Below the pieces are notes generated by a model, which had not been told where the DNA came from, made no database searches, and saw nothing but the letters and a program-made list of their open reading frames with translations. Position numbers and translations under genes: made by a program. Positions 1-7,635 of a stretch of 64,000 bases of DNA are shown here, in pieces (position 1 is the stretch's first letter; each line of letters starts with the position of its first letter). The stretch spans positions 62,001-126,000 of the forward strand of contig JAPZUE010000029.1 of NCBI GenBank assembly GCA_027533385.1, given 5' to 3'. Origin of the DNA: Rhizobium sp. (lineage in GTDB: Bacteria > Pseudomonadota > Alphaproteobacteria > Rhizobiales > Rhizobiaceae).

Positions 1-610
1 CAAGCCGGAAACCTTCATCTGCCAGAATGACGCGCAGCCCCGCCCGCGCCGCAGCCCGCGCCGCCATCAACCCGGCCGGGCCAGCGCCGATCACCAGGAG
101 GTCGCAATGCGCCCATGCCTTTTCGTAGCGATCGGGATCCGCGATGAACGGCGTCTTGCCGAGGCCGGCGGCTTTCCGAATGATCGGCTCGTAGAGCTTT
201 TCCCAGAAGGCCTTCGGCCACATGAAGGTCTTGTAGTAGAATCCAGCGGACAGGAACGGCGACAACAGGCTGTTGACCGCGCCGATATCGTATTTCAGCG
301 ACGGCCAGCGGTTCTGGCTGTTGGCTTCGAGCCCCTGATAGAGCTCGGCGACAGTGGCCCGCGTGTTCGGCTCGGTCCGACCGTCCTTGCCGATCGTGAC
401 AAGTGCATTCGGCTCTGCCGAGCCCGCCGTCACGATGCCGCGCGGACGGTGATACTTGAAGGAGCGCCCGACGAGCAGCTGGTCATTGGCGATCAGCGCA
501 GAGGCCAGCGTGTCGCCCTCATAGCCCGTATAGGTCTCGCCATCGAACGAGAAGGAGATGGTGCGGGCGCGGTTGACGAGCCCGCCGGAGGAAAGCCTGA
601 AACCACTCAT
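1..610 (-). CDS. soxA: Sarcosine oxidase alpha subunit, N-terminal part (cut by window edge)
   Basis: Heterotetrameric sarcosine oxidase oxidises sarcosine to glycine, with formaldehyde or methylene-THF and peroxide as products. The visible roughly 203 N-terminal residues begin MSGFRLSSGGLVNRARTISF, a ferredoxin-like N-terminal domain with GYEGDTLASALIAND and SFKYHRPRG. They then reach the dinucleotide-binding segment LLVIGAGPAGLMAARAAARA, where the window ends. The start ATG at 608-610 overlaps the soxD stop in an ATGA, which implies translational coupling. Full family length is about 980-1000 residues, so most of the gene lies outside. Order soxB-soxD-soxA-(soxG) is the usual rhizobial arrangement; soxG is not visible here. 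Confidence 0.93.
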   Translation of the reverse strand, partial: MSGFRLSSGGLVNRARTISFSFDGETYTGYEGDTLASALIANDQLLVGRSFKYHRPRGIVTAGSAEPNALVTIGKDGRTEPNTRATVAELYQGLEANSQNRWPSLKYDIGAVNSLLSPFLSAGFYYKTFMWPKAFWEKLYEPIIRKAAGLGKTPFIADPDRYEKAWAHCDLLVIGAGPAGLMAARAAARAGLRVILADEGFRL

Positions 611-888
611 CGCGCGGCCTCCTTCGCGTATTCGCTCGCATCGGTCACGCTGTAGACCTCGTGACTCCCAGCATTGTCGCGCTCGACGACAAGCCAGCGC
701 CGGCAACCGGCGGTGTGATGCCAGTGCTCGATGATCCGGCCCTTCGGGTTGCCGCGGAGGAAGACGTAAGCGGTCCAGGCATCGTCGGGTGCGCCGGGTG
801 CCGGACGGACCGGGCTCGCGTCACCGCGAATGCTGAACTCTTCCTTGGGACGGACGCCGCAATGCGGACAGGTAATCAGGCTGGCCAT
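607..888 (-). CDS. soxD: Sarcosine oxidase delta subunit
   Basis: Small zinc-binding subunit of heterotetrameric sarcosine oxidase, 93 residues, close to the family norm of 90-100. The N-terminus has the zinc motif CPHCGVRP and further on the conserved HWHHTAGCRRW, typical of SoxD. It sits 9 bases after soxB and overlaps soxA by 4 bases, so the three genes form one transcript read right to left. No enzymatic role is expected for this subunit alone; it holds alpha and beta together. Confidence 0.95.
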   Translation of the reverse strand: MASLITCPHCGVRPKEEFSIRGDASPVRPAPGAPDDAWTAYVFLRGNPKGRIIEHWHHTAGCRRWLVVERDNAGSHEVYSVTDASEYAKEAAR

Positions 889-897
889 GGCGATGTC

Positions 898-2151
898 TCA
901 ATGCAGGTTCGGTTGTGGACCCTTGCCGCCTTCGTCGACGGCAAAACCGCGCTCGAAGCGGTCGAGGCGCAGAAGGCGGGCCACGGGATGGGGTTCGTTC
1001 TTGGCAATCAGATGGGCAAAGCAGAAGCCGGAAGCCGGCGTCGCCTTGAAGCCGCCATAGCACCAGCCGCAATTCAGGTAGAGATTGTCGATCGGCGTCC
1101 GGTCGATGATCGGCGAGCCGTCCATCGACATGTCCATGGCGCCCCCCCAGGCGCGCAGCACGCGAACCCTGGACAGGCCGGGGATCAGCGACACGCCCTC
1201 CTCGATCGTATGCTCGACAGTCGCAAGATTGCCGCGCTGCGCATAGGAGGAATAGTAGTCGATATCGGCCCCGAAAACCAAACCGCCCTTGTCGGACTGC
1301 GAGATATAGAAATGTCCGGCGCCATAGGTGATGACATTGTCGATCACGGGCTTGATGCCTTCCGAGACGAAGGCCTGCAGCACATGCGTCTCGATCGGCA
1401 GGTCAAGCCCCGCCATCTTGCCGGTGACGGAGGTATGACCGGCGGTGGCGAGCGCCAGCTTGTTGCAGCCGATGAAGCCCTTGGTCGTCTCGACGCCCGT
1501 CACCTGGCCGAGTTCGTCGCGGCGGATGCCGGTCACTTCGCAATGCTGGATGAGATCGACGCCGCGCTCGTCCGCACCGCGTCCATACCCCCAGGCAACC
1601 GCATCATGGCGGGCCGTACCGCCGCGCCGCTGCAAAAGACCGCCCAGAATCGGGAAGCGCGCATGGTCGAAATTGAGATAGGGCATCATCTGGCGTACCT
1701 GCTCGCGGTCGAGCAGTTCAGCCTTCACCCCATGCATCATCATCGCATTGCCGCGCCGCGCATAGGCGTCGCGCTGGCCGTCGGAATGAAAGAGATTGAT
1801 GATGCCGCGCTGCGAGACCATGGCATTGTAGTTGAAGTCCTGTTCCAGGCCTTCCCACAGCTTCATGGAGAATTCGTAGAAGGGCTCGTTGCCTTCGAGC
1901 ATGTAGTTCGAGCGGATGATCGTCGTGTTGCGCCCGACATTGCCGCCGCCGAGATAGCCCTTCTCGATCACGGCGACATTGGTGATGCCGAATTCCTTGG
2001 CAAGGTAATAGGCGGTGGAAAGACCATGCCCTCCCCCGCCGACGATGATCACATCGTAATGCGGTTTCGGCTGCGGCTCGCGCCACATCGGCGCCCAGTT
2101 CCGGTTGCCGGAAAGCGCCTGGCGGAAGATCGAAAGGGCGGAATAACGCAT
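898..2151 (-). CDS. soxB: Sarcosine oxidase beta subunit
   Basis: FAD subunit of sarcosine oxidase carrying the demethylating active site, 417 residues, full length. The N-terminal Rossmann motif DVIIVGGGGHGLSTAYYLA binds FAD at about residues 33-50, and the DAO fold continues to the C-terminal GWCYGGFKATPASG segment. It is the first gene of the soxBDA operon. The gap 2152-2369 to the divergent cysQ must hold its promoter. Such operons typically serve choline, betaine or sarcosine catabolism; that role here is inferred from family knowledge. Confidence 0.96.
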   Translation of the reverse strand: MRYSALSIFRQALSGNRNWAPMWREPQPKPHYDVIIVGGGGHGLSTAYYLAKEFGITNVAVIEKGYLGGGNVGRNTTIIRSNYMLEGNEPFYEFSMKLWEGLEQDFNYNAMVSQRGIINLFHSDGQRDAYARRGNAMMMHGVKAELLDREQVRQMMPYLNFDHARFPILGGLLQRRGGTARHDAVAWGYGRGADERGVDLIQHCEVTGIRRDELGQVTGVETTKGFIGCNKLALATAGHTSVTGKMAGLDLPIETHVLQAFVSEGIKPVIDNVITYGAGHFYISQSDKGGLVFGADIDYYSSYAQRGNLATVEHTIEEGVSLIPGLSRVRVLRAWGGAMDMSMDGSPIIDRTPIDNLYLNCGWCYGGFKATPASGFCFAHLIAKNEPHPVARLLRLDRFERGFAVDEGGKGPQPNLH

Positions 2152-2369
2152 CGAACAACCTCTGCAAATGTCGCGTCACATTCGCATAGGCGTCACAAAG
2201 AGCAAGCGCGATCAGGACAAAAACTGTGCTGTTTGAGACATGCGACAAAGGTTTGATCGCAGTGCAGCACAGAAACATCACGTTACGACAACGGCTTGCG
2301 GCACTGCTCACTTCCCATGCCCAAGGCAACACAGTAAACCGGAGAGGAAGTGATCGGGAGACCGGTTCG

Positions 2370-3173
2370 GTGCATCGGACGGCAGACATATTGAAACTCT
2401 TCGAGGCAAGCGCCATCGCCGCTGGCCGCGTGATCCTTAAAATCTATCAAGCCGGTGCCAAGGTGCGCCTGAAGGGCGATACATCGCCCGTGACCGAGGC
2501 CGACGAGGCCGCCGAACGCCTGATCCTCGCAGCACTGGCCCGCGACCTGCCCGACATCCCCGTCGTTGCCGAAGAGGAGGTCGCCGCCGGTCGCATCCCC
2601 GATGTCAGCGGCGGCCGTTTCATCCTGGTCGATCCGCTCGATGGCACGCGCGAATTCATCGGCGGCCATGATGACTTCACGGTCAACATCGCCCTGATCG
2701 AGGCCGGCGTCCCGGTTGTCGGCGTGGTCCACGCCCCGGCCCTCCACACCCTTTATCTCGGCGGCGGCAACACGGCGGAAAAGGTCAAGCTTAACGACAC
2801 GGACCAGGTGATCGCCCGCATGCCGATTGCCGCCCGCATGCCAAGCGCCTCACCATCCGCACTGGTCTCGCGCTCTCACAACTGCGATGCGACGGACGCC
2901 TATATCCGCAAGTCGCAGATCATGGAGCGCAAGACCGTCGGCTCCTCGCTGAAGTTCTGTCTGGTGGCGGAAGGCGTGGCCGATCTTTACCCGCGCTTCA
3001 GCCCGACCATGGAGTGGGATACGGCCGCCGGCGATGCAGTGTTGCGCGCGGCCGGCGGCATGGTGTCGACCGAAGACGGCGCACCACTGACCTACGGCAA
3101 GCGACTGCCAGGCCTGCGCGCCTTCGAAAATCCGCCCTTCCTGGCCACCGGCCGGTCGCGGGAGCGGGGATGA
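2370..3173 (+). CDS. cysQ: 3'(2'),5'-bisphosphate nucleotidase CysQ
   Basis: Inositol-monophosphatase-fold enzyme predicted to hydrolyse PAP, the by-product of sulfate assimilation, to AMP. Visible metal-site motifs are VAEEEVAAG, DPLDGTREFIGG (DPLDGT box followed by the CysQ-type FTVNIALIE) and EWDTAAGDAVLRAAGG. The open frame extends upstream to 2226, but the extra 48 residues do not resemble the family. GTG at 2370 is preceded by GGGAG at 2356-2360 and gives 267 residues, the normal CysQ size. TTG at 2391 is the other possible start. It is divergent from soxB. Confidence 0.88.
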   Translation: MHRTADILKLFEASAIAAGRVILKIYQAGAKVRLKGDTSPVTEADEAAERLILAALARDLPDIPVVAEEEVAAGRIPDVSGGRFILVDPLDGTREFIGGHDDFTVNIALIEAGVPVVGVVHAPALHTLYLGGGNTAEKVKLNDTDQVIARMPIAARMPSASPSALVSRSHNCDATDAYIRKSQIMERKTVGSSLKFCLVAEGVADLYPRFSPTMEWDTAAGDAVLRAAGGMVSTEDGAPLTYGKRLPGLRAFENPPFLATGRSRERG

Positions 3174-3296
3174 ATTCCGAAATTAACCGAGTGATTTCAA
3201 CGGGGACATAGGATTTTCGTCCCCCACCTTCCGGCATGATCGAGACTGTCTTCTTCAATCCGCGCTGCCCTGGCAGCCGAACACGAAGGAGAGACC

Positions 3297-4322
3297 ATGA
3301 CCGACACATCGCCCAACCTCACCCTACCCTTCATCCTGCCGGCGCAGGCACAGAAACACGTCACCCATAATGAGGCGCTGCAGCGTCTGGATGCACTGGT
3401 CCAGCTGGTCGTCGCCGGCAGCGCGACAAGCCCGCCTGCCGACCCTGCCGAGGGAGAGATCCACTGGGTCGTGACGCCCGAAAGCGGCCTTTGGACGGGA
3501 CGTGCCGGCAGGCTCGCCATCTTTCAGGATGGTGTCTGGGTCTTCATCGCGCCAAAGGCAGGGTGGTCCGCTGTCTTCCTGCCGGAAGCAAGCCTGAAAC
3601 TCTTCGACGGGACCGAATGGGTCGAACCACCACTGCCCGAGACCGCCCGCTTCGAACGCCTCGGGATTGCGGCCGATGCCGACAGCGACAACCGTCTTTC
3701 GATCTCCTCGCCGGCCAGCCTGCTGAACCACGCCGGCGACAGCCACCGGCTGACCATCAACAAGGCGGGTACGGCAGAAACTGCCAGCATGATCTTCCAG
3801 TCGAACTGGCAGGGCCGCGCCGAAATGGGACTGGCGGGCGAGGATCGCTTCTCGCTGAAGGTGAACGGCGATTCGACAGGCTGGCGCCAGGCGATCAGCG
3901 TGACACCGGAAGGCTATGTCCGCCACGACCAGCGCCCGCTTGCCCGCGCAGCCCTTGCCGCCGCCACCCTGACCCCGGCTGCCGGAAGCCTTACCGGCTT
4001 CGATGATCTCCACCTCTTCGGAGGCGATGTCGCCCTGGGGGCTCCCCTCGCCTCGGGCCATGGCCGCCCGCTGGTGATGCCGACCTCAGGCTACTATCTC
4101 CTGTCCCTCTCGGTATCTGCCGTCAGTACCGCAAGCCATACCGTGCATGTCAGCCGCAACGGCGCGGCGGACATCCTGAGCCATGCCGGGGGAGCCGGAC
4201 GATCGAGCACCATTGCGATCGTCTGGCTCGATGCCGGCGACACGCTGGCCCTGCGCCATGAAGGCACGATCCAGTACGAGTTCGGCTACGGCAGGACCGA
4301 ACTCAACCTCGCCCTGCTCTGA
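3297..4322 (+). CDS. DUF2793 domain protein (phage/GTA-tail-like)
   Basis: 341-residue protein whose first about 90 residues (NLTLPFILPAQAQKHVTHNE, then DALVQLVV...EGEIHWVV and GRLAIFQDGVWVFIAPKAGW) match the DUF2793 domain. That domain is found in alphaproteobacterial phage-like and gene-transfer-agent structural proteins. The C-terminal third (about 245-341: TPTSGYYLLSLSVSAVSTASHTVHVSRNG) looks like a beta-sandwich, C1q/tail-fibre-like module. AGGAGA precedes the ATG. No other phage gene adjoins it, so it is a solitary cargo or remnant. Function is not established; a virion- or GTA-associated role is inference. Confidence 0.75.
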   Translation: MTDTSPNLTLPFILPAQAQKHVTHNEALQRLDALVQLVVAGSATSPPADPAEGEIHWVVTPESGLWTGRAGRLAIFQDGVWVFIAPKAGWSAVFLPEASLKLFDGTEWVEPPLPETARFERLGIAADADSDNRLSISSPASLLNHAGDSHRLTINKAGTAETASMIFQSNWQGRAEMGLAGEDRFSLKVNGDSTGWRQAISVTPEGYVRHDQRPLARAALAAATLTPAAGSLTGFDDLHLFGGDVALGAPLASGHGRPLVMPTSGYYLLSLSVSAVSTASHTVHVSRNGAADILSHAGGAGRSSTIAIVWLDAGDTLALRHEGTIQYEFGYGRTELNLALL

Positions 4323-4334
4323 AGTGTCCGAAAA

Positions 4335-4368
4335 GCGAAAGGCGCCGCATCACTGCAGCGCCTTTCGC
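4335..4368. terminator. Bidirectional hairpin between convergent genes
   Basis: Perfect 11-bp stem GCGAAAGGCGC (4335-4345) with GCGCCTTTCGC (4358-4368) and a 12-base loop. It sits 13 bases after the DUF2793 stop and 25 bases beyond the end of the convergent LuxR gene. There is no long T run, so strength is uncertain. Confidence 0.6.
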
Positions 4369-4392
4369 ATGGAGGACCAGAGCCCTGGGCCA

Positions 4393-5133
4393 TCAAAGCA
4401 ACCGGTAGCGACAGGCCCGGGCCACCGCCTGCATGCGGTTGACGGCCTCCAGCTTGCGCATCGCGCTCTTCAGATAGCTGACGACCGTATGGCTGGATAT
4501 GTCCAGGATGATCGCGATCTCATCGCTGCTTTTGCCGGCGGCGGACCAGCGCAGACATTCGATCTCGCGGGCCGACAGCTTTTCCTTTGGCCCGAACCGC
4601 GGCACCAGAGCGTCGACGCCGGCATCCAGAAGCTCAAGGGCACCGAGCTGCAGAAGTGCGATTTCCTGTCGGTCGGGCGTGCCGTCACGCCCGGAAAAGA
4701 CGAGAACATACTGCGTCTGGTTGCGGTCGTGCAGGCTCAAGATCAGGCAGGGGCCGAGATCGAACTGCTGGAAAAGCGGGGCAAGCGGCTGGCGTGCCTC
4801 GGCCCCGGACGCGCCGAGGAAGAGGTTGTCCCGCGTGAACAGCGGAAGAACTGACTGCTTGATCCGCGCGACCAGCAGGCTGCCAGCATAGACATCAGCC
4901 GCTTCATAGGCGAGCCGCAGCTCGTCCGGCCAGGAGCAGAGGATGAGATTGGCAGAAAACTCTGGACTATCCGCCTTGGGAACGCGCGCAAGCAGACAGT
5001 GCTGAAAACCGTGGGTGCGGCCAAGCGCCGAAAGCTCGCGCGCCCACGGCCCGACCGAGAGCGCTTCGCTCCGAAAAACGGGATCACCGTCACCAAGATC
5101 GTGACTGCGCGTCACATCGTTTGGCCTGAACAT
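4393..5133 (-). CDS. LuxR-type transcriptional regulator
   Basis: 246 residues. The N-terminal half (about 20-165) resembles an autoinducer-binding domain (GFQHCLLARVPKAD, then LILCSWPDELRLAYEA and AADVYAGSLLVARI). The C-terminal 65 residues are a GerE/LuxR helix-turn-helix: LSAREIECLRWSAAGKSSDE, then IAIILDISSHTVVSYLKSAMRKLEAVNRMQAVARA. No luxI-type synthase is nearby, so this is an orphan or solo regulator whose ligand, if any, is unknown. It is divergent from sciP across a 400-base intergenic region. Confidence 0.85.
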   Translation of the reverse strand: MFRPNDVTRSHDLGDGDPVFRSEALSVGPWARELSALGRTHGFQHCLLARVPKADSPEFSANLILCSWPDELRLAYEAADVYAGSLLVARIKQSVLPLFTRDNLFLGASGAEARQPLAPLFQQFDLGPCLILSLHDRNQTQYVLVFSGRDGTPDRQEIALLQLGALELLDAGVDALVPRFGPKEKLSAREIECLRWSAAGKSSDEIAIILDISSHTVVSYLKSAMRKLEAVNRMQAVARACRYRLL

Positions 5134-5534
5134 AAAACTCCTTTCGACCGGACATTCGTCCGATCGGGATTCCGCATGTTTAAGGACTTTGCTTCGCTCC
5201 CTGGGGAACGAGTATCAGCTGGGCCTGTCGCCGGTCTTGCGCCCCGAGAGGGACCGCCAAAAGCGACATGAGCCCATACGGTCGGCACGCCGACCGGGGC
5301 TTCTTCATTGCTGGCGGTCAGATGCCACAGATCCGACGGGCCCACTAGCCACCAGCTTCGCATATCTCCTATGCAAATGCCGCAAGTTTAATCAAATGCT
5401 TTGGAATCGGCGAATCTCCGGTCCGGGCCCGGCCACTCAAATTATTATCAAATGCTTACAATGGGCTTAGGCAAATTTTAAAGCATCGGTCCTAGTATGA
5501 CGGTGTGTGGTCTTGAGTTTGTATAGAGAGTCCA
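5134..5534. other. 401-base intergenic region, luxR-type gene / sciP
   Basis: No convincing coding sequence. It holds the divergent promoters of the LuxR-type gene and sciP. GANTC sites lie at 5168-5172, 5404-5408, 5412-5416 and 5528-5532, the last three bases before the sciP ATG. An orphan hairpin occupies 5279-5296. The right half (5360-5534) is distinctly A+T-rich compared with its surroundings. Confidence 0.7.
5279..5309 (+). terminator. Orphan terminator-like hairpin upstream of sciP
   Basis: Perfect 8-bp stem CGGTCGGC (5279-5286) / GCCGACCG (5289-5296) with a 2-base gap. It is flanked by AGCCC and GGGCT that can extend the stem, then TTCTTCATT. It follows no gene on the + strand, so it may end an unannotated small transcript. 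It could also be a palindromic operator. Confidence 0.4.
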
Positions 5535-5810
5535 ATGACCGAAATGATCCGTCCACGAGTGAAATATGTCATCGGCCCCGATGGCAGCCCCCTTACGATT
5601 GCCGATCTTCCGCCGGCCAATACGCGCCGCTGGGTGATCCGCCGCAAGGCTGAGGTTGTCGCGGCAGTGCGTGGTGGCCTGTTGAGCCTGGAAGAAGCCT
5701 GCGAACGCTACACTTTGACGGTCGAGGAGTTCCTCTCCTGGCAGTCCTCCATCAATGATCACGGTCTGCCGGGCCTGCGCACCACCCGTATTCAGCAGTA
5801 TCGCCATTAA
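5535..5810 (+). CDS. sciP: CtrA inhibitor SciP (DUF1153)
   Basis: 91-residue DUF1153 protein: RVKYVIGPDGSPLTIADLPP, then NTRRWVIRRKAEVVAAVRGG and LLSLEEACERYTLTVEEFLS, a helix-turn-helix. In Caulobacter SciP binds CtrA and blocks RNA polymerase recruitment at CtrA-activated promoters. Length and motifs fit the family. It lies 1.8 kb from ctrA in this window. A GANTC site at 5528-5532 abuts the ATG and two more lie at 5404-5416, which suggests control by replication-linked methylation (inference). Confidence 0.92.
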   Translation: MTEMIRPRVKYVIGPDGSPLTIADLPPANTRRWVIRRKAEVVAAVRGGLLSLEEACERYTLTVEEFLSWQSSINDHGLPGLRTTRIQQYRH

Positions 5811-5892
5811 TCCCTTTTGGTGCCGGTTCCGCCGGCACGAATTGATTTGCATCAGACCCATACCTGAACCGGCACGGCCCCGCCTGCCGGTT

Positions 5893-6378
5893 TCATGTTT
5901 TCCGGTCGAGCGTGCGGGAATTCAGGCCACTTAACGCGGCAACCGCGAGGCTGGATCCTGCATAGAACCAAAGGCCGGGCTGCGTGAAAGCCTGAGCAAG
6001 ACCGCTGGTCTTGGTCGCAAAGATCACGATGGCGACCAGCAACACATCCATCATCGACCATTTCGACAACACCGGCACCAGACGGGAAAGCGCGCCCTGC
6101 CCCGCCTGCGGCGCACCCGCCATGAGCTCGGCCGTGACAAGCAGGAGCTTGGCCAGCGGAAAGGCGATGGAGACGAGACCGACGAGGAGCGCCAGCAGCC
6201 GATCCCCTTCCGTCCAGAGAGATCCGATCACCTCGACCAGCGAGGCATCGGTGGAAAAGACGTAGAAGCTTTCGAACCGCATCAAGGGCAGCGTCGCGCC
6301 GAGCGCGAAGGATGCAGCGGCAGCAACGAGGAGGAACGCCTTCAACCAGACGAGCAAGATGGTTCCTCCCATGCACAT
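5893..6378 (-). CDS. PqiA-like inner-membrane protein
   Basis: 161 residues with four probable membrane helices (about 6-27, 55-85, 106-123 and 131-150). The sequence ATLPLMRFESFYVFSTDASL resembles one paraquat-inducible protein A domain; classic PqiA has two such domains, so this is a single-domain relative. A second possible start, ATG 6370-6372, would shorten it by two residues. PqiA relatives work with MCE proteins in envelope lipid transport, but no MCE gene is nearby, so the role is unassigned. It is convergent with sciP. Confidence 0.68.
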   Translation of the reverse strand: MCMGGTILLVWLKAFLLVAAAASFALGATLPLMRFESFYVFSTDASLVEVIGSLWTEGDRLLALLVGLVSIAFPLAKLLLVTAELMAGAPQAGQGALSRLVPVLSKWSMMDVLLVAIVIFATKTSGLAQAFTQPGLWFYAGSSLAVAALSGLNSRTLDRKT

Positions 6379-6467
6379 CGAACAGACCGTTTCCGCCCAA
6401 CCGCGTTGCCCCTTTAGGACGGCCGATGTTAATCAGAACCACAAGAACGCGGCAACAGGAGGCGAGA

Positions 6468-6752
6468 ATGCAGATCAGAAGCGAAGAAGCAGGCTCCGGC
6501 GGGCGCTATGTGCTTCATATCGAGGGGATCGATGAGCCGGCGATCATGACCTATTCCCGCGCTTCGGCCACGCTGATCATTGTCGATCATACGGAAGTCC
6601 CCGGCGCGATGCGGGGCAAGGGTGCGGGCCAGGCACTGGCCGAACATGCCGTTGCGGAAGCCCGCAAGGGCGGCTGGAAGATCATCCCCCTCTGCCCCTT
6701 CATGAAGTCGCAGATGGACCGACACCCGGATTGGAACGACGTCCGCAAATAG
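6468..6752 (+). CDS. Small GNAT-family N-acetyltransferase (PF14542-like)
   Basis: 94 residues matching the short GCN5-related acetyltransferase family (YjdJ type). Visible are YVLHIEGIDEPAIMTYSRAS, the acetyl-CoA loop VPGAMRGKGAGQALAEHAV and the C-terminal IIPLCPFMKSQMDRHPDW, with the family's conserved C-x-F/Y-x3-Y/M-x-x-x-HP-(E/D) ending. The open frame extends upstream to 6312, but AGGAGGCGAG just before ATG 6468 fixes the start. Substrate unknown. Confidence 0.85.
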   Translation: MQIRSEEAGSGGRYVLHIEGIDEPAIMTYSRASATLIIVDHTEVPGAMRGKGAGQALAEHAVAEARKGGWKIIPLCPFMKSQMDRHPDWNDVRK

Positions 6753-6850
6753 GCACCCGCAAAAGGGTGCGAAAAACGACCGAAGGCGGACGGAGGATTG
6801 CCCTCGCCCGCCTTCCATTTCGAAATCTCAACCAGACTGAATCGTGAAAT

Positions 6851-7201
6851 TCAGGCCCGGACACGCATCTGGCCGTCGCGCTCCTCGAGAGCAGCAGCCT
6901 TCTGGTATTCCGCTTCAGCCTCTTCCAGCGCCAGTTCTGCCGCTTCCTGCTGGACCTTCAGTTCCCGGATAGAGACCTGCAGATTGTCCGCGCGCTGGCG
7001 TGCAGCCTTGGCGAAGGTGGGATAGGCGAAATGATTGGGATCAGAGATGCCCGATTTCTTTTCCTCGATGCCGATCTGAGCTTCGAGCTCCTTCGCCATC
7101 CGTTCGAACTCAGACATCATAGACTGCAACTGCTGCAATTGCCGACGCTTTTCGGTAACCTGAAATCCCTTCAGGCGTACCAGGCTCTCACGCGACTTCA
7201 T
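6851..7201 (-). CDS. fliJ: FliJ-like flagellar export chaperone
   Basis: 116 residues, almost entirely coiled coil. It starts MKSRESLVRLKGFQVTEKRR and continues with long heptad-rich helices to the end. This fits FliJ, the stalk-like component of the flagellar export ATPase and escort for chaperones, and the gene next to ctrA in rhizobia is usually annotated so. Length is shorter than enterobacterial FliJ (147), and no fliI is adjacent, so the name rests on coiled-coil similarity and context. The frame runs to 7273, but ATG 7199-7201 is the natural start. It shares a regulatory region with ctrA. Confidence 0.6.
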   Translation of the reverse strand: MKSRESLVRLKGFQVTEKRRQLQQLQSMMSEFERMAKELEAQIGIEEKKSGISDPNHFAYPTFAKAARQRADNLQVSIRELKVQQEAAELALEEAEAEYQKAAALEERDGQMRVRA

Positions 7202-7635
7202 ACGCAATACTCCCGTGATGCGAGACCCCCCGCCACACTTGCTACTCAACTCGCCCGACACCGATTCGTCCAAAAAAAGTCCGCGGCGTTAACAAAAACC
7301 TACCTTTGGTAACCTTTCGTTTACGGGCATCGTTAATGATAAGGCCGATCACTTAAGGGTCAGTAAATGCCAGAGCCCGAAAAGAGCTCCTGACAATGAT
7401 GAGTCAAATGAATCGGTTACAGGGTTTTCCTGAGGCGCTGATTCAGGTGTGGCGATGACCGAAACACATGAAGAATCAGGAGGCTGATATCTTTGCTTAA
7501 TAAATTCGATACACCTTGCCAGAGGGAATCAGAATTTGTTAACCAATTGGTGGCAGCCTTCAAATCAGGCAACGACTGGATCCGTATCGCGTAGGGGGCC
7601 ATCTTGACCTTTCGGCGGCGGTAAAGGGGATAAAT
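7202..7635. promoter_or_regulatory. 434-base ctrA/fliJ regulatory region
   Basis: No gene; A+T-rich. It contains five GANTC sites within 130 bases (7401-7405, 7410-7414, 7440-7444, 7473-7477, 7526-7530) and one more at 7263-7267. A near-consensus CtrA box lies at 7353-7367 and a TTAACCAA half-site at 7539-7546. The arrangement suits a ctrA promoter under CcrM methylation and CtrA autoregulation, as known in Caulobacter. The assignment here is inference. Confidence 0.7.
7353..7367 (+). promoter_or_regulatory. Putative CtrA-binding site
   Basis: TTAA-N7-TAAA (7353-7356, spacer gggtcag, 7364-7367) matches 7 of 8 defined bases of the CtrA consensus TTAA-N7-TTAA. It lies 152 bases 5' of the fliJ-like ATG and 268 bases 5' of ctrA, so it could serve either gene. 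Confidence 0.5.

Noticed and set aside
661..2256. Long + strand open frame opposite soxB/soxD (531 codons)
   Set aside because: It is the antisense shadow of genuine sarcosine oxidase genes. The encoded product has no recognisable domain, and minus-strand genes have clear motifs.
3297..4368. Prophage or GTA cluster around the DUF2793 gene
   Set aside because: Flanking genes (cysQ, LuxR-type regulator, sciP) are ordinary chromosomal genes. No capsid, portal or terminase is seen.
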